From the NCBI RefSeq assembly GCF_008329715.1, contig NZ_VTSR01000007.1, positions 372,001-436,000 of the forward strand: a DNA stretch of 64,000 nt, read 5' to 3'. This DNA is from Gimesia chilikensis (lineage in GTDB: Bacteria; Planctomycetota; Planctomycetia; Planctomycetales; Planctomycetaceae). The notes beneath the pieces were generated by a model. That model was not told where the DNA came from and ran no database searches. It saw only the letters and a program-made list of their open reading frames with translations. The position numbers and the translations under genes are program-made. Shown in pieces: positions 36,044 to 44,308 of this stretch; the first letter of the stretch is position 1, and every line of letters starts with the position of its first letter.

Positions 36044-36976
36044 ATGTCCGAGCCCCAGGCTTATCTGAACGGCGAAATAATCCCCCAGTCTGAAGCCCGG
36101 CTGGCGGTTTCGGATCTGGGAATCGTCTATGGTGCGGCCGTCACTGAAATGGTACGCACCTTTCAGCAGCGTCCCTTCATGCTGGATGAGCATCTGAAAC
36201 GCCTCGAGTCTGCTTTAGACTATGCTTGCATCGATCCTCCCCTGCCTCGATCTGAGCTCAAACAGATCTGCCTGTCACTGGTTGAACAGAACGCTGCTCT
36301 GCTCTCTGCGGAACAGGACCTGGGATTGACGATCTTTGTCACCGCAGGTCAGAATCTGCCCTACCTCGGGCTGGCAGCCCTGGAAGAGTGCCGCACTCCC
36401 ACGGTTTGTGCCCACACCTTCCCCCTCGCATTTGAGCTGTGGGATCAGAAATATAGCAGCGGTCAGTACCTGATCCGCTCGGAAGTGGAGCAGCTCAATC
36501 CCCGGGTCTTTGATCCGCGGGTGAAGTCCCGCAGCCGGATCCATCTGTTTCGCGCCGATAAACTGATTCGCAAACAGGTTCCCGCAGCGAGTGCCCTGCT
36601 GTTTGACGAAAAAGGATATGTTGCGGAAACCACGATCGGGAATTTCTTCCTGGTCCAGGACCGGACGATCCTCACACCTCGTCCGGAGTATGTCCTGCAG
36701 GGGATCAGCCAGATGATGGTGGCCCGATTAGCGAAGCAACTGGGACTGGACTATGTGGAAACAGATATTTCCGAAGAAATGCTGCTTCAGGCAGATGAAG
36801 CATTGACGTCCTCCAGTGGCTATTGTCTGATGCCCGTTACGCGTTACAATGATCATTTCCTTTCAGAAGGAAAGCCGGGCCCCGTGTATCAGCAGATGAT
36901 CGCCGCCTGGAGTCAGGAAGTCGGAGTCGATATTGTCGCGCAGGCGCAGCAGATTGGTGCTGCCCGCCGTGATTAA
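36044..36976 (+). CDS. PLP-dependent class IV aminotransferase
   Basis: The 310-residue protein has the class IV (BCAT/D-amino-acid transaminase/PabC) fold. FDPRVKSRSR carries the PLP lysine (Lys161). GYVAETTIGNFFLV has the conserved Glu195 and Asn. SSSGYCLMPVTRYND replaces the usual T-S-T block near the C-terminus. RLAVSDLGIVYGAAVTEMVRTF is the typical N-terminal signature. The subfamily (branched-chain, D-alanine or aminodeoxychorismate lyase) is not clear. The altered KSRSRIH context after the lysine argues against a standard IlvE (K-x-G-G-N-Y). The methyltransferase gene begins 56 bases downstream. Confidence 0.82.
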   Translation: MSEPQAYLNGEIIPQSEARLAVSDLGIVYGAAVTEMVRTFQQRPFMLDEHLKRLESALDYACIDPPLPRSELKQICLSLVEQNAALLSAEQDLGLTIFVTAGQNLPYLGLAALEECRTPTVCAHTFPLAFELWDQKYSSGQYLIRSEVEQLNPRVFDPRVKSRSRIHLFRADKLIRKQVPAASALLFDEKGYVAETTIGNFFLVQDRTILTPRPEYVLQGISQMMVARLAKQLGLDYVETDISEEMLLQADEALTSSSGYCLMPVTRYNDHFLSEGKPGPVYQQMIAAWSQEVGVDIVAQAQQIGAARRD

Positions 36977-37032
36977 CTTTCCTGAGCTATTGTTTATTTT
37001 CTGTCGTTTGATTGAATCCCGGGAACCTGGAC

Positions 37033-37713
37033 GTGTCGCATTATCTGGAATTTTTTAAACAGTTTCGAACGACATTTGAAACGACCGGGGCAATCGCTCC
37101 CAGCAGCCGGTTTCTGGCCAGCAACATGGCCGAGCCAATGAAACGCCATCAGGGCCCCAAGAAGGTTCTGGAGATCGGTCCGGGTACCGGCGCCGTGACT
37201 CGTGAGATCGTCAAACAGATCCGCCCGGAAGATTCACTGGACCTGGTTGAACTGAATGAGAAGTTCGTCGAAATTCTGCATAATCGCTTCGATGCCGAAC
37301 GTGCTTTTCAGGAAATCAAACACCTGACCTCGATTCACAACTGCCCACTGCAGGAGTATGGCGTTGGTGAGGAGTACGATTACATCGTCTCTGGACTGCC
37401 ATTGAACAATTTTCCGACCGATCTGGTGAGCGAAATATTTCAGGCCTACTTTCGGTTGCTGAAACCGGGGGGAGTGCTCTCGTATTTCGAGTACATGTAT
37501 GTCCGGCCGGTTCGTAAAGTCGTATCGCGTGGTCCCGAGAACGAGCGGATTTGTCAGATCGACCAGATCATGCGGAGCTACACCACCCAGTACCGGATCC
37601 GTACGAACTGGATCTGGTTCAACCTGCCTCCCGCCTGGGTACAACACTTGCAGAAAACAGACAGCCCGCCACCGTTGATTGAACAGGCGGCGCCTCAGGA
37701 ACAAAGCTCCTGA
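37033..37713 (+). CDS. SAM-dependent methyltransferase, phospholipid N-methyltransferase/KsgA-like
   Basis: The likely start is GTG at 37033 (226 residues, beginning SHYLEFFKQFR). A TTG at 37012 is the alternative, and the ribosome binding site is weak for both. VLEIGPGTGAVTREI is the SAM-binding GxGxG motif. LDLVELNEKFVEIL is motif II with its acidic residue, and YDYIVSGLPLNNFP resembles the NLPY/N-x-x-F motif IV region. FKQFRTTFETTGAIAPSSR is the N-terminal pattern seen in PmtA-like phosphatidylethanolamine methyltransferases and in KsgA relatives. The substrate is probably a lipid, but this is an inference from the N-terminal pattern. No signal peptide. Confidence 0.75.
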   Translation: MSHYLEFFKQFRTTFETTGAIAPSSRFLASNMAEPMKRHQGPKKVLEIGPGTGAVTREIVKQIRPEDSLDLVELNEKFVEILHNRFDAERAFQEIKHLTSIHNCPLQEYGVGEEYDYIVSGLPLNNFPTDLVSEIFQAYFRLLKPGGVLSYFEYMYVRPVRKVVSRGPENERICQIDQIMRSYTTQYRIRTNWIWFNLPPAWVQHLQKTDSPPPLIEQAAPQEQSS

Positions 37714-37721
37714 GGTCAGGG

Positions 37722-38816
37722 TCAGTCTGCTTTTTTCTCAGTGTCTTCGGTTTTGGATTTATTCTCCGGTTGATCCGCTGCAGGTCGTTTGAGTTGCTGG
37801 ATGGGAAGCGGATTTCGGGTGCGCTGTCGGCTCCGTGATTCCCCACCTGCAATCTCGCTGCGATCCAGGAAACCGTCCCGGTTACGATCGACTTCGTCAA
37901 ACCAGCGGTTAACCTGCTGTAGTTCTTCTTTGCTCAGTTTGCCGTCACCGTTCTGATCAACGAAACGTATGAAGGCCGGACCAGAGCGAGGAAAGTTTGT
38001 CCCAAACCGTGGGCGGGAGCGTTCCTGCATCTGCATTTCGGGACGCTTCATTTCACCATCCTCTTCAGCTGGTTTTCGGCTACGCTCCCTGCTCTGCCGT
38101 TCGGGACGTTGTGCAGGACGGAATTCCGCCATCACTTTCATGAATTCTTCCCGTGTCAGTTCTGCATCACCGTCCTTGCCGGCTCGCTCATAGAGCCGTT
38201 TAAGGAAGGGACGAATTCGCTCGGGGGCTTCGTCCACTGTCAGTTTATCATCGCCGTTGGTATCGAGGGACTTAAAGAAACGTCCGGCCCGTTCCTGTGA
38301 GTTCATGTTCGCGTTTTCCGGTCGAGGCGGACGTCCATTTCCGAACATACGTCCCATGCGCTGCATCTGTTCGAGTGATATTTCGTCGGTATTTAATCGT
38401 TGGAACAGCGGTTCCATTCGCTCGCGCAGCGGCTCGGGTAACTCGTCTTTCGAAATCTTTTTATCGCCGTTGCGATCCAGCTGACTCAGGAAGCGGTTGT
38501 AGAAACGGGGCCCCTGATCGACTCGGCGTTCTCCGCCGGGCTCAAATTTCTGATCTTCTTTTTTCAGACCGCCGGTAAACTCATCCTTCGTGAGTTGACC
38601 ATCTTTGTTTTTGTCGCCTGAACGCAGGAGAAACTCAAAGAATCGCTGCTTCCCTTCAGGAACTTCATCCGCCGAGATCGTGCCGTCAGCGTTTTTGTCC
38701 AGTTGCTGGAACACCTTTTCCTGTGTGGATGTTTCTTCCTCAGGTGCTGCCGAGAGGGGGCTGAGCGAGAAGCCGGTCAGACCGACAAGAGCCAGTACGG
38801 GAAATAAGCGTTGCAT
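37722..38816 (-). CDS. Secreted EF-hand calcium-binding protein
   Basis: The start at 38816 has GAGGAAAG eight bases upstream and leads into a signal peptide (MQRLFPVLALVGLTGFSLSP, cut near SAAPE). The 364-residue product carries at least seven EF-hand loops, for example DKNADGTISADEV, DKNKDGQLTKDEF, DRNGDKKISKDEL, DTNGDDKLTVDEA, DQNGDGKLSKEEL and DRNRDGFLDRSEI. One loop (LNTDEIS) is clearly degenerate. A charged Arg/Glu/Pro/Met-rich linker lies between loops five and seven. It should bind calcium in the periplasm or outside the cell. Such proteins are common in planctomycetes; a structural or sensor role cannot be told apart. It converges with the methyltransferase, eight bases apart. Confidence 0.83.
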   Translation of the reverse strand: MQRLFPVLALVGLTGFSLSPLSAAPEEETSTQEKVFQQLDKNADGTISADEVPEGKQRFFEFLLRSGDKNKDGQLTKDEFTGGLKKEDQKFEPGGERRVDQGPRFYNRFLSQLDRNGDKKISKDELPEPLRERMEPLFQRLNTDEISLEQMQRMGRMFGNGRPPRPENANMNSQERAGRFFKSLDTNGDDKLTVDEAPERIRPFLKRLYERAGKDGDAELTREEFMKVMAEFRPAQRPERQSRERSRKPAEEDGEMKRPEMQMQERSRPRFGTNFPRSGPAFIRFVDQNGDGKLSKEELQQVNRWFDEVDRNRDGFLDRSEIAGGESRSRQRTRNPLPIQQLKRPAADQPENKSKTEDTEKKAD

Positions 38817-38942
38817 GGTCGTCACTTTCCTCAAAACAACGGGAGATTTACAGACGATAACAGGCATTAAGCTGCCATTATACGATTAAACCCGTCGCGT
38901 GTCGAAAAGTATTGCAGGAACTGAAATATTCGTTTGCGCATG

Positions 38943-38972
38943 AAAAAACCCGGTGAGTGACCTCACCGGGTT
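38943..38972 (-). terminator. Intrinsic terminator for the 587-residue secreted protein gene
   Basis: AACCCGGTGAG and CTCACCGGGTT pair over 11 bases around a four-base loop. Six Ts follow on the minus strand. It begins 24 bases after the stop of the gene at 38996-40759. Confidence 0.88.
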
Positions 38973-38995
38973 AAGCGATTGTTCAGCAATCGACT

Positions 38996-40759
38996 TCAGT
39001 TCGCCCGTTTCTTGGAATAGTTGGAACTGAAGAATCCCTGATCATCGGGGATAGTGTATCCGCCCGTGACAGGCAGGTACTTCTGGAAGAATGAGAACGG
39101 CGGCAGCTTGGAAAGATCGAGCCCTTCCACCTGAATCTGATCCTGGTTTTTCTTGATCAGGTCATACAGGGCGTGCAGCTGTGCGTCTGCATTCTGGTAG
39201 TTGATGATCGAGGTTTTTTCGGGGAAGTTTTCCGCGATCTGCTTGTAGTTCGGATTGTTGATCAGAGAACCGACTCCCCGATCCTTTCGCAGAATGCTTT
39301 CAATCTGTTTGACATCGTTGGAGATGAACAGCTGGTCTTCTGCGATGCAGAAAGCAGCATCGGCGGGAGACTTCAGAACAGCAGCAGGCAACTGATACAG
39401 GGTCGTGCCCTGGAATTCGCGTGCCTGACCAGGGAAATCATCTCGCGTGGTCACCGATGCGATGATTTTCTGGAACGCATCAGAGTTCTTGAGCCCCAGA
39501 GCAACGACAAACTGACCAGACATCTGAGTCAGGTCAATCTGCTCACCTTCTTTGATCTCGGTCGCGATCTGAATCCGACCGCTCAGGTTATCAACGATGT
39601 CTTTTTTGATGTGAATCTTGGGACCATCGGGATTGTCGGCCATCTGATCAATGATGGCAGCCAATGCACCGGGACGCCCCTGGAATCCGTCGAAGAGAGT
39701 TTCGATCGAATCGTAAGCACCAGTGATGCTCCAGTTGATTGAATAGTAAGACGATACCTTGTCTGAGACCCAGACCGGAGGCTGCTGAGCAATCGCCGGG
39801 CATTTGAAGATATCAATGATGCCTGAGGTGGGCTGATCAACGTAGGTAAAGGTTTTCGTGATCGCGTCAAAATTCTTGGTGGCAACATAGCTGGAACCGC
39901 CAACGGCTTTCAACTGAGTAATCCCCAGGGCGGGCAGGAATCCCTGAACCATGCCGATCTGAGGATTGACACGGCTGGCAACTCCCAGGATCGACTGCAG
40001 AGCGCCAATCGGGTTCATGTACCAGTGCATAACGGCAGGAGCATCTGCATCAGAACATTTATTGATGATGTACTGATACTCTTTCTTGCTGGACAGTGTA
40101 CCCTGTGCCTGGCCATCCCAGCGACCGAGAACTCCTTCAAGGATTTTGTCGTCATTAGAGGCGACAAAAGTTTTATCCTTAAGGAAGTAAGCGAATTTTT
40201 TTGCCAGAGGAACTTTGACTGGACCTTCATCATCGCCTTCTTTTTCGAAGGAAAAAATGGTGATCTTGGTGCCGTCGACACTGCGAACCGTCCGCTCTGC
40301 ACCTTCCTTGTCGAGCCCCTCAGCGGTTTTTTCCAGGATCTTCTCGACGATTTCGCCACTCTCGCCATACTCGACGAAAGCCAGGCCGCCGAATTTGCCT
40401 TCATCGCTTTTGACGAAGGCAATCGCGAATTCACCGGAGGGGATGCTGAGAACGTTACTCAGGCCCAGGTCGGTTTCTGCCTCAAACAGTTTGGAGTATT
40501 TTTCCACAATCTGGACGAGGTCTTTTTTCATGTCAGCGAAGGCGGGATCGCGAACCATTTCCGCCATCGAGCTCTGTGCCCACTTTTCTTCCAGCAGTTC
40601 TACATCCGGAATGGAGAAGTAGAGCATGGAATCATCGGGGATCCGCTGCACGGCAGTGACCCGGTTCTGGGCAGACGTGTCTTGCGCGGAGAACAGGAAC
40701 ATCGCCTGCATCAACATGAAAGTGAAAAACAAAAGTGGCTTTCTCATGGGAGCCTTCAT
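38996..40759 (-). CDS. Secreted protein of unknown function (DUF3352-like)
   Basis: The 587-residue product has a signal peptide (LLFFTFMLMQAMFLFSAQ, cut near TSAQN); a second ATG four codons later is an alternative start. The mature protein is mostly soluble with few cysteines. It begins RIPDDSMLYFSIPDVELLEEKWAQS, which resembles the start of DUF3352-type proteins where P-x-D-x-x-x-Y-x-x-I-P-D recurs. Later blocks SGEFAIAFV, SGQFVVALGLKN and EDQLFISNDVKQIESIL suggest two related halves. I do not know the function. A strong terminator follows and the gene is alone, which implies a monocistronic transcript. Confidence 0.7.
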   Translation of the reverse strand: MKAPMRKPLLFFTFMLMQAMFLFSAQDTSAQNRVTAVQRIPDDSMLYFSIPDVELLEEKWAQSSMAEMVRDPAFADMKKDLVQIVEKYSKLFEAETDLGLSNVLSIPSGEFAIAFVKSDEGKFGGLAFVEYGESGEIVEKILEKTAEGLDKEGAERTVRSVDGTKITIFSFEKEGDDEGPVKVPLAKKFAYFLKDKTFVASNDDKILEGVLGRWDGQAQGTLSSKKEYQYIINKCSDADAPAVMHWYMNPIGALQSILGVASRVNPQIGMVQGFLPALGITQLKAVGGSSYVATKNFDAITKTFTYVDQPTSGIIDIFKCPAIAQQPPVWVSDKVSSYYSINWSITGAYDSIETLFDGFQGRPGALAAIIDQMADNPDGPKIHIKKDIVDNLSGRIQIATEIKEGEQIDLTQMSGQFVVALGLKNSDAFQKIIASVTTRDDFPGQAREFQGTTLYQLPAAVLKSPADAAFCIAEDQLFISNDVKQIESILRKDRGVGSLINNPNYKQIAENFPEKTSIINYQNADAQLHALYDLIKKNQDQIQVEGLDLSKLPPFSFFQKYLPVTGGYTIPDDQGFFSSNYSKKRAN

Positions 40760-40980
40760 TCTTTCTCTACCTGAGGGGATTTAAGATTTTCGCACTGGAT
40801 CAACTCTTCCAATCTGTCGAACCACCAGAGCGCAACAATGTCGGTAACTGTTAATTTGTAGCAAGTCTGAAATATCTGACAAGATCAACCTGCAATGAGA
40901 CTTTCAACGTAGGCCCGGAAGTCTGCACAACAGCAGGCAGGGACATTACCTGCCTGAACGAACGCAGGTTGCAGGAATTT

Positions 40981-41943
40981 TTATTTACTTTCATTTTCCG
41001 CAGATTTTCTGCGTGGTGCGTCAAAGTAACGATAACCGGTATTGGGACTGGTTTTATCGAACGCAAACGCATCACGGTTATCCAGAAAATGTTTGACGTA
41101 GGAGATCGGAATCGCAAAGCCCAGACCTTCTCCCAGGATCAGCTTCATATTAGTGACGCCGATCACTTCGCCGCGAGAGTTAAACAAAGGCCCACCGCTA
41201 TTTCCCGGATTGATTTGCGTTGTCGTCTGAATATAGACGATCCCCTGCATGTTCCGGTTACGCGTACTGATAATGCCGCGCGAGACGGAGCGCTCCAGTC
41301 CCAGCGGGTTTCCAATTGCAAATACCTCTTCCCCTTCACGCTGGGAATCATCTTCAGCCAGGTACACCTGCCGGAATGGAAAGTCTTTCTGCAGGGGAAT
41401 TCTCAGCAATGCCAGATCGAAAAATGGATTCAGAGCAATGATCTCGACATCCTTGATCTGTCGTCTCTGGAATTCACCACTTTTCGTCCGATGGAAAATG
41501 GTGACGGCGATTCGCGTCTCTTTTTCAACCACGTGATAATTGGTGACACAGTAGCCACGGTCATTGATAATGAAACCGGAGCCGAGTCCACTGGGAGTCT
41601 GCACCAGCGTGACCGCCTCGCCGTAGATGCGAGCCAGTTCTTTGATGCTTTTCGCGGGCAGTTCCGCGACGGAATAGAATTTGTCTTTGCTCTGGGAAAC
41701 ACTGGTTTTATTGGAAGACAGTGATTCCGACTTGGTGCGGGAGCGGACCTGGTCGCTGGGAATCCGCAGCACTTCAATGCCGATATCAACCAGCAGATAG
41801 TCTGAACCCTGCTTAAGCACATCCCCCTGCACTTTGTGACCGTTGACCAGTTCGATGACATCCGCCTGCGCCGGAATGGAAAGACAGAGAATCGTAATCA
41901 GCAGGCAGGTAATTCTTTTCGGGCAGCACCAGTTGTCAATCAT
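40981..41943 (-). CDS. S1C trypsin-like serine protease without PDZ domain
   Basis: The 320-residue protein has a signal peptide (ITCLLITILCLSIPAQA). A short SH3-like start follows (ELVNGHKVQGDVLKQGSDYLL), then a trypsin-like domain. His is in VTNYHVVEKE, Asp in NPFFDLALLRI and Ser in NPGNSGGPLFN, so the triad is complete. FAIGNPLGLERSVSRGIIST is the usual HtrA block. No PDZ domain follows, unlike the protease at 19790-21010; the protein ends about 40 residues after the catalytic domain. It should act in the periplasm. The short N-terminal domain is unusual. Confidence 0.85.
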   Translation of the reverse strand: MIDNWCCPKRITCLLITILCLSIPAQADVIELVNGHKVQGDVLKQGSDYLLVDIGIEVLRIPSDQVRSRTKSESLSSNKTSVSQSKDKFYSVAELPAKSIKELARIYGEAVTLVQTPSGLGSGFIINDRGYCVTNYHVVEKETRIAVTIFHRTKSGEFQRRQIKDVEIIALNPFFDLALLRIPLQKDFPFRQVYLAEDDSQREGEEVFAIGNPLGLERSVSRGIISTRNRNMQGIVYIQTTTQINPGNSGGPLFNSRGEVIGVTNMKLILGEGLGFAIPISYVKHFLDNRDAFAFDKTSPNTGYRYFDAPRRKSAENESK

Positions 41944-42016
41944 TCCGTCGATTTCCTCTCTTCTTAGCGGCTGTCAGACCAGAAACGCGGCGAGTCGTTT
42001 CGCCTTGAGGGATGTG

Positions 42017-43126
42017 TTACTCTTTGTATTCGCTATGGCATTCCGTGCAGGATTTGTAGACACGGGACATTCCCTGATCAAACTCCTGGAAATTGTCGTT
42101 CTTGGCAGCTTCCACCATTTTCAGGCAGGCTTCCTGCATCGGATTGGCATGCCCCAGGAAGCCTTTGTCATCGACGTAGCCGTAACCTTCGAGTGTGATG
42201 ATCTTGGAAATCGCTGCGAGCAGGTGTGCTTCCTCGATGACCTTCTCTTTCTCTGCTTTGAGGGCATCTGCACTTCCGACATTCGATTTGAGCCATTTGT
42301 AGGCGATATCAGCGCGTTTCATCAGGTCACCCATTGAGGCAACTTCGGCGATGGGTTTCTTGTCGTCAGCTTCAGGCAGTCCTGCCGGGGCACTGCCATT
42401 TAGAATCACGATGATCTGTTCGTAGGGGATTTGCATGGCGCGATAGGATTTGGCACCACGCATCAGCGGCTCTGCGGTGAAAGCGGCTGCCAGCTCCCGC
42501 AGATACTTGGCATTCTTTTTCCAGCCGACATCTTCTGAATGCTGATTCGCAACTTCAGCCAGTGCCGCCAGTGTTGCAGTAAATGTGGGTATCTCAAGAT
42601 AGCTCGTATTATAGGTGCCGACCGACTGCATATTCTTGGTCAGACGATTACGAATGTCTTTGACCTGAGATTCCAGAATCGGCATGGGAATAATTGTTTT
42701 CCAGTCCGTGCCTGAACCACCGCCGGCACTCGCCTGTGCCGTCTCCGTTTTCATTTCTCCCGCGGGAGCAGGAGTGGTATTGGCTGCGACATTGTTGCCA
42801 GGTAGAGCAACGGGTTGGACTGACTGATTATTGCCTGCGACAGCCAGCGGATTGTCAAACCAGACATCGTAGGGGATCCCGTCAATCATTTTCTGCCCGT
42901 CATTCGCCGGGGCGGGTGCCGGTTTTGTTTCGGTCGGCGTTGATTGTGCTACCTGTGGAGTCGCTGCAGCCGGAGTGGGCGCCTGGGCCTGTTGCTGAGC
43001 TGGCGCGGGGGCGGGAGCATCATTTCCACCACATCCAGTGAACAGAAACAGTGTGAGCAATGCACCTGTTGCGTGTGAGAAGTTGCGAATTGGTTTCTGA
43101 TACCAGTGCCAAGATGGCTTGTTCAT
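42017..43126 (-). CDS. Cytochrome c'-like lipoprotein
   Basis: The start at 43126 has GAGGGAG six bases upstream and gives 369 residues; the longer TTG frame is rejected. LLTLFLFTGCGG is a lipobox (Cys at about 32). Residues 33-140 are low-complexity Ala/Pro/Gln/Thr, a likely flexible linker. The C-terminal 220 residues are mainly helical and end in KSCTECHSEYKE, a single CxxCH haem c site almost at the C-terminus. This is the layout of class II cytochromes (c'), which form four-helix bundles. It is therefore likely a lipid-anchored periplasmic electron carrier or gas sensor. The leader contains a structured inverted repeat. Confidence 0.75.
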   Translation of the reverse strand: MNKPSWHWYQKPIRNFSHATGALLTLFLFTGCGGNDAPAPAPAQQQAQAPTPAAATPQVAQSTPTETKPAPAPANDGQKMIDGIPYDVWFDNPLAVAGNNQSVQPVALPGNNVAANTTPAPAGEMKTETAQASAGGGSGTDWKTIIPMPILESQVKDIRNRLTKNMQSVGTYNTSYLEIPTFTATLAALAEVANQHSEDVGWKKNAKYLRELAAAFTAEPLMRGAKSYRAMQIPYEQIIVILNGSAPAGLPEADDKKPIAEVASMGDLMKRADIAYKWLKSNVGSADALKAEKEKVIEEAHLLAAISKIITLEGYGYVDDKGFLGHANPMQEACLKMVEAAKNDNFQEFDQGMSRVYKSCTECHSEYKE

Positions 43127-43692
43127 GGATGACTCCCTCAAGTCCTTGAAATAAAACCAATTAGATTATGTGTGATCTTCGCAGGAGATGCAACTCCAGC
43201 TTGCCCAGTTTATGAAATTGGTTTTACAGGTCTGAATGGCCCCTGCGACGTCTCGCCCCTCAGCAAATCATGGAAACCATGTGTCTAATGAACCAGGCTA
43301 CGCTTCCAGACCGGGGATTACCTGACTGAAAGCATCCCCAGCTGTAAAAATATTCCGATCAGGATAAGCAGGTGCGTTTGGTTGTTTGCGTAAAAATATG
43401 GCGGACGGCCCTTGTCAACTCAAACTCCACTTATTATTTCTGACCATTATCAGGTGCGTAACTGGTACCGGTTTTTCACACACCGCGTTGAAAAAGTCGA
43501 GACTTCCCACTTGCGGAAGTTATACTTGAGTGGTGGACAACCGAGTAAAAAATCGTTTCCTGACTATTCTATAGCCTGTCATTGACTTCTGGAGAATAAA
43601 CACAGGCGCGTTGTTGGGGACACACAACATTGATTTTATCAATCAGCTGCCATCATGGAGTTCACCCTGGTAGCAAAAGGAGTAAATGAGAG
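43127..43692. promoter_or_regulatory. Divergent intergenic region with structured leader
   Basis: No gene was found in these 566 bases. Apart from the leader inverted repeat at 43152-43226, there is CATGGAAACCATG near 43268, a perfect 13-base dyad, and GGGGAT/ATCCCC near 43315-43340. Promoters toward both sides must lie here, but no pair is convincing. No tRNA-like fold was seen. Confidence 0.4.
43152..43226 (-). ncRNA. Candidate structured 5' leader of the cytochrome c'-like gene
   Basis: TAAAACCAATT (43152-43162) is exactly complementary to AATTGGTTTTA (43216-43226), an 11-base stem. It encloses about 53 bases that hold a second small stem, GGAG/CTCC. On the gene strand the 3' arm ends about 13 bases before the GAGGGAG ribosome binding site. 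A role as a switch or stabilising hairpin is inferred; it matches no riboswitch class I know. Confidence 0.35.
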
Positions 43693-44166
43693 ATGAACAA
43701 GATTGTTTGTTACACGTTGGGCATGATTGCCCTCACCCTTACAACAGCTCAGGCTCAGGGCCCTTCCCTCAACTTCGGTCAGGGATTCCTGCTGAGTCAG
43801 ACAACAGCTCCGCCTCCGGCACCTCCTGCTGTTCTGCCTGAACCAATGCCCGAGTTGACCCCTCAACCTTACGAACACCACGTTGCTTCCCCTGCGATTC
43901 CCATGTTTGACTGTGTCAAATACAGAAAAACCAAGAATATCGCTCCCTGCTCAAATCCGAAGATTGTCACCATTGTCGATCCCTGTGCTCCCAAGAAAAG
44001 CTGCTGTGAGCCAGGCTGTGTTGCTGTCGAAATCTGTGCTCCCGAATGTGCCTGCGAGTGCGTTCGTTGCAGAAAAGATGGTCGCAAGAAGATTTTTGAC
44101 TACGGGAAATACAAGGTGGTTGTAGAATCTCATCGTGGTCAGGTTGTTGTGACTTACCGCGACTAA
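43693..44166 (+). CDS. Small secreted cysteine-rich protein
   Basis: The 157-residue product has a signal peptide (YTLGMIALTLTTAQAQ) and then a Pro-rich part (APPPAPPAVLPEPMPE). A cysteine-dense part at about residues 75-130 contains PCAPKKSCCEPGC, ICAPECACEC and VRC. The remainder (DYGKYKVVVESHRGQVVVTY) looks like a small sheet. AGGAGT lies about 12 bases before ATG. The cysteines suggest disulfide crosslinking or metal binding at the cell surface. The same style of cysteine density occurs in the hydrolase at 436-1473. The function is unknown. A strong terminator follows. Confidence 0.72.
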   Translation: MNKIVCYTLGMIALTLTTAQAQGPSLNFGQGFLLSQTTAPPPAPPAVLPEPMPELTPQPYEHHVASPAIPMFDCVKYRKTKNIAPCSNPKIVTIVDPCAPKKSCCEPGCVAVEICAPECACECVRCRKDGRKKIFDYGKYKVVVESHRGQVVVTYRD

Positions 44167-44197
44167 ATAGAGCTGAAACAGCTTCATCACAATTTCG

Positions 44198-44235
44198 AAC
44201 AGCCAGAAACGCTTTTGTTTCTGGCTGTTTTTTTT
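44198..44235 (+). terminator. Intrinsic terminator after the cysteine-rich protein gene
   Basis: AACAGCCAGAAAC pairs with GTTTCTGGCTGTT over 13 bases around a six-base loop. Eight Ts follow. There is no T-run on the minus strand, so it does not serve the convergent symporter gene. Confidence 0.92.
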
Positions 44236-44308
44236 ATGCGCACTTCCAAACTTAAATACCTGTCAGTGCGAACTCCGTATATTCAGGGGGAACACGCACG
44301 CAGCAGGA

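Noticed and set aside
43639-43881. 80-codon minus-strand frame over the cysteine-rich gene start
   Set aside because: It is antisense to a gene with a signal peptide and terminator, and has no start signal.
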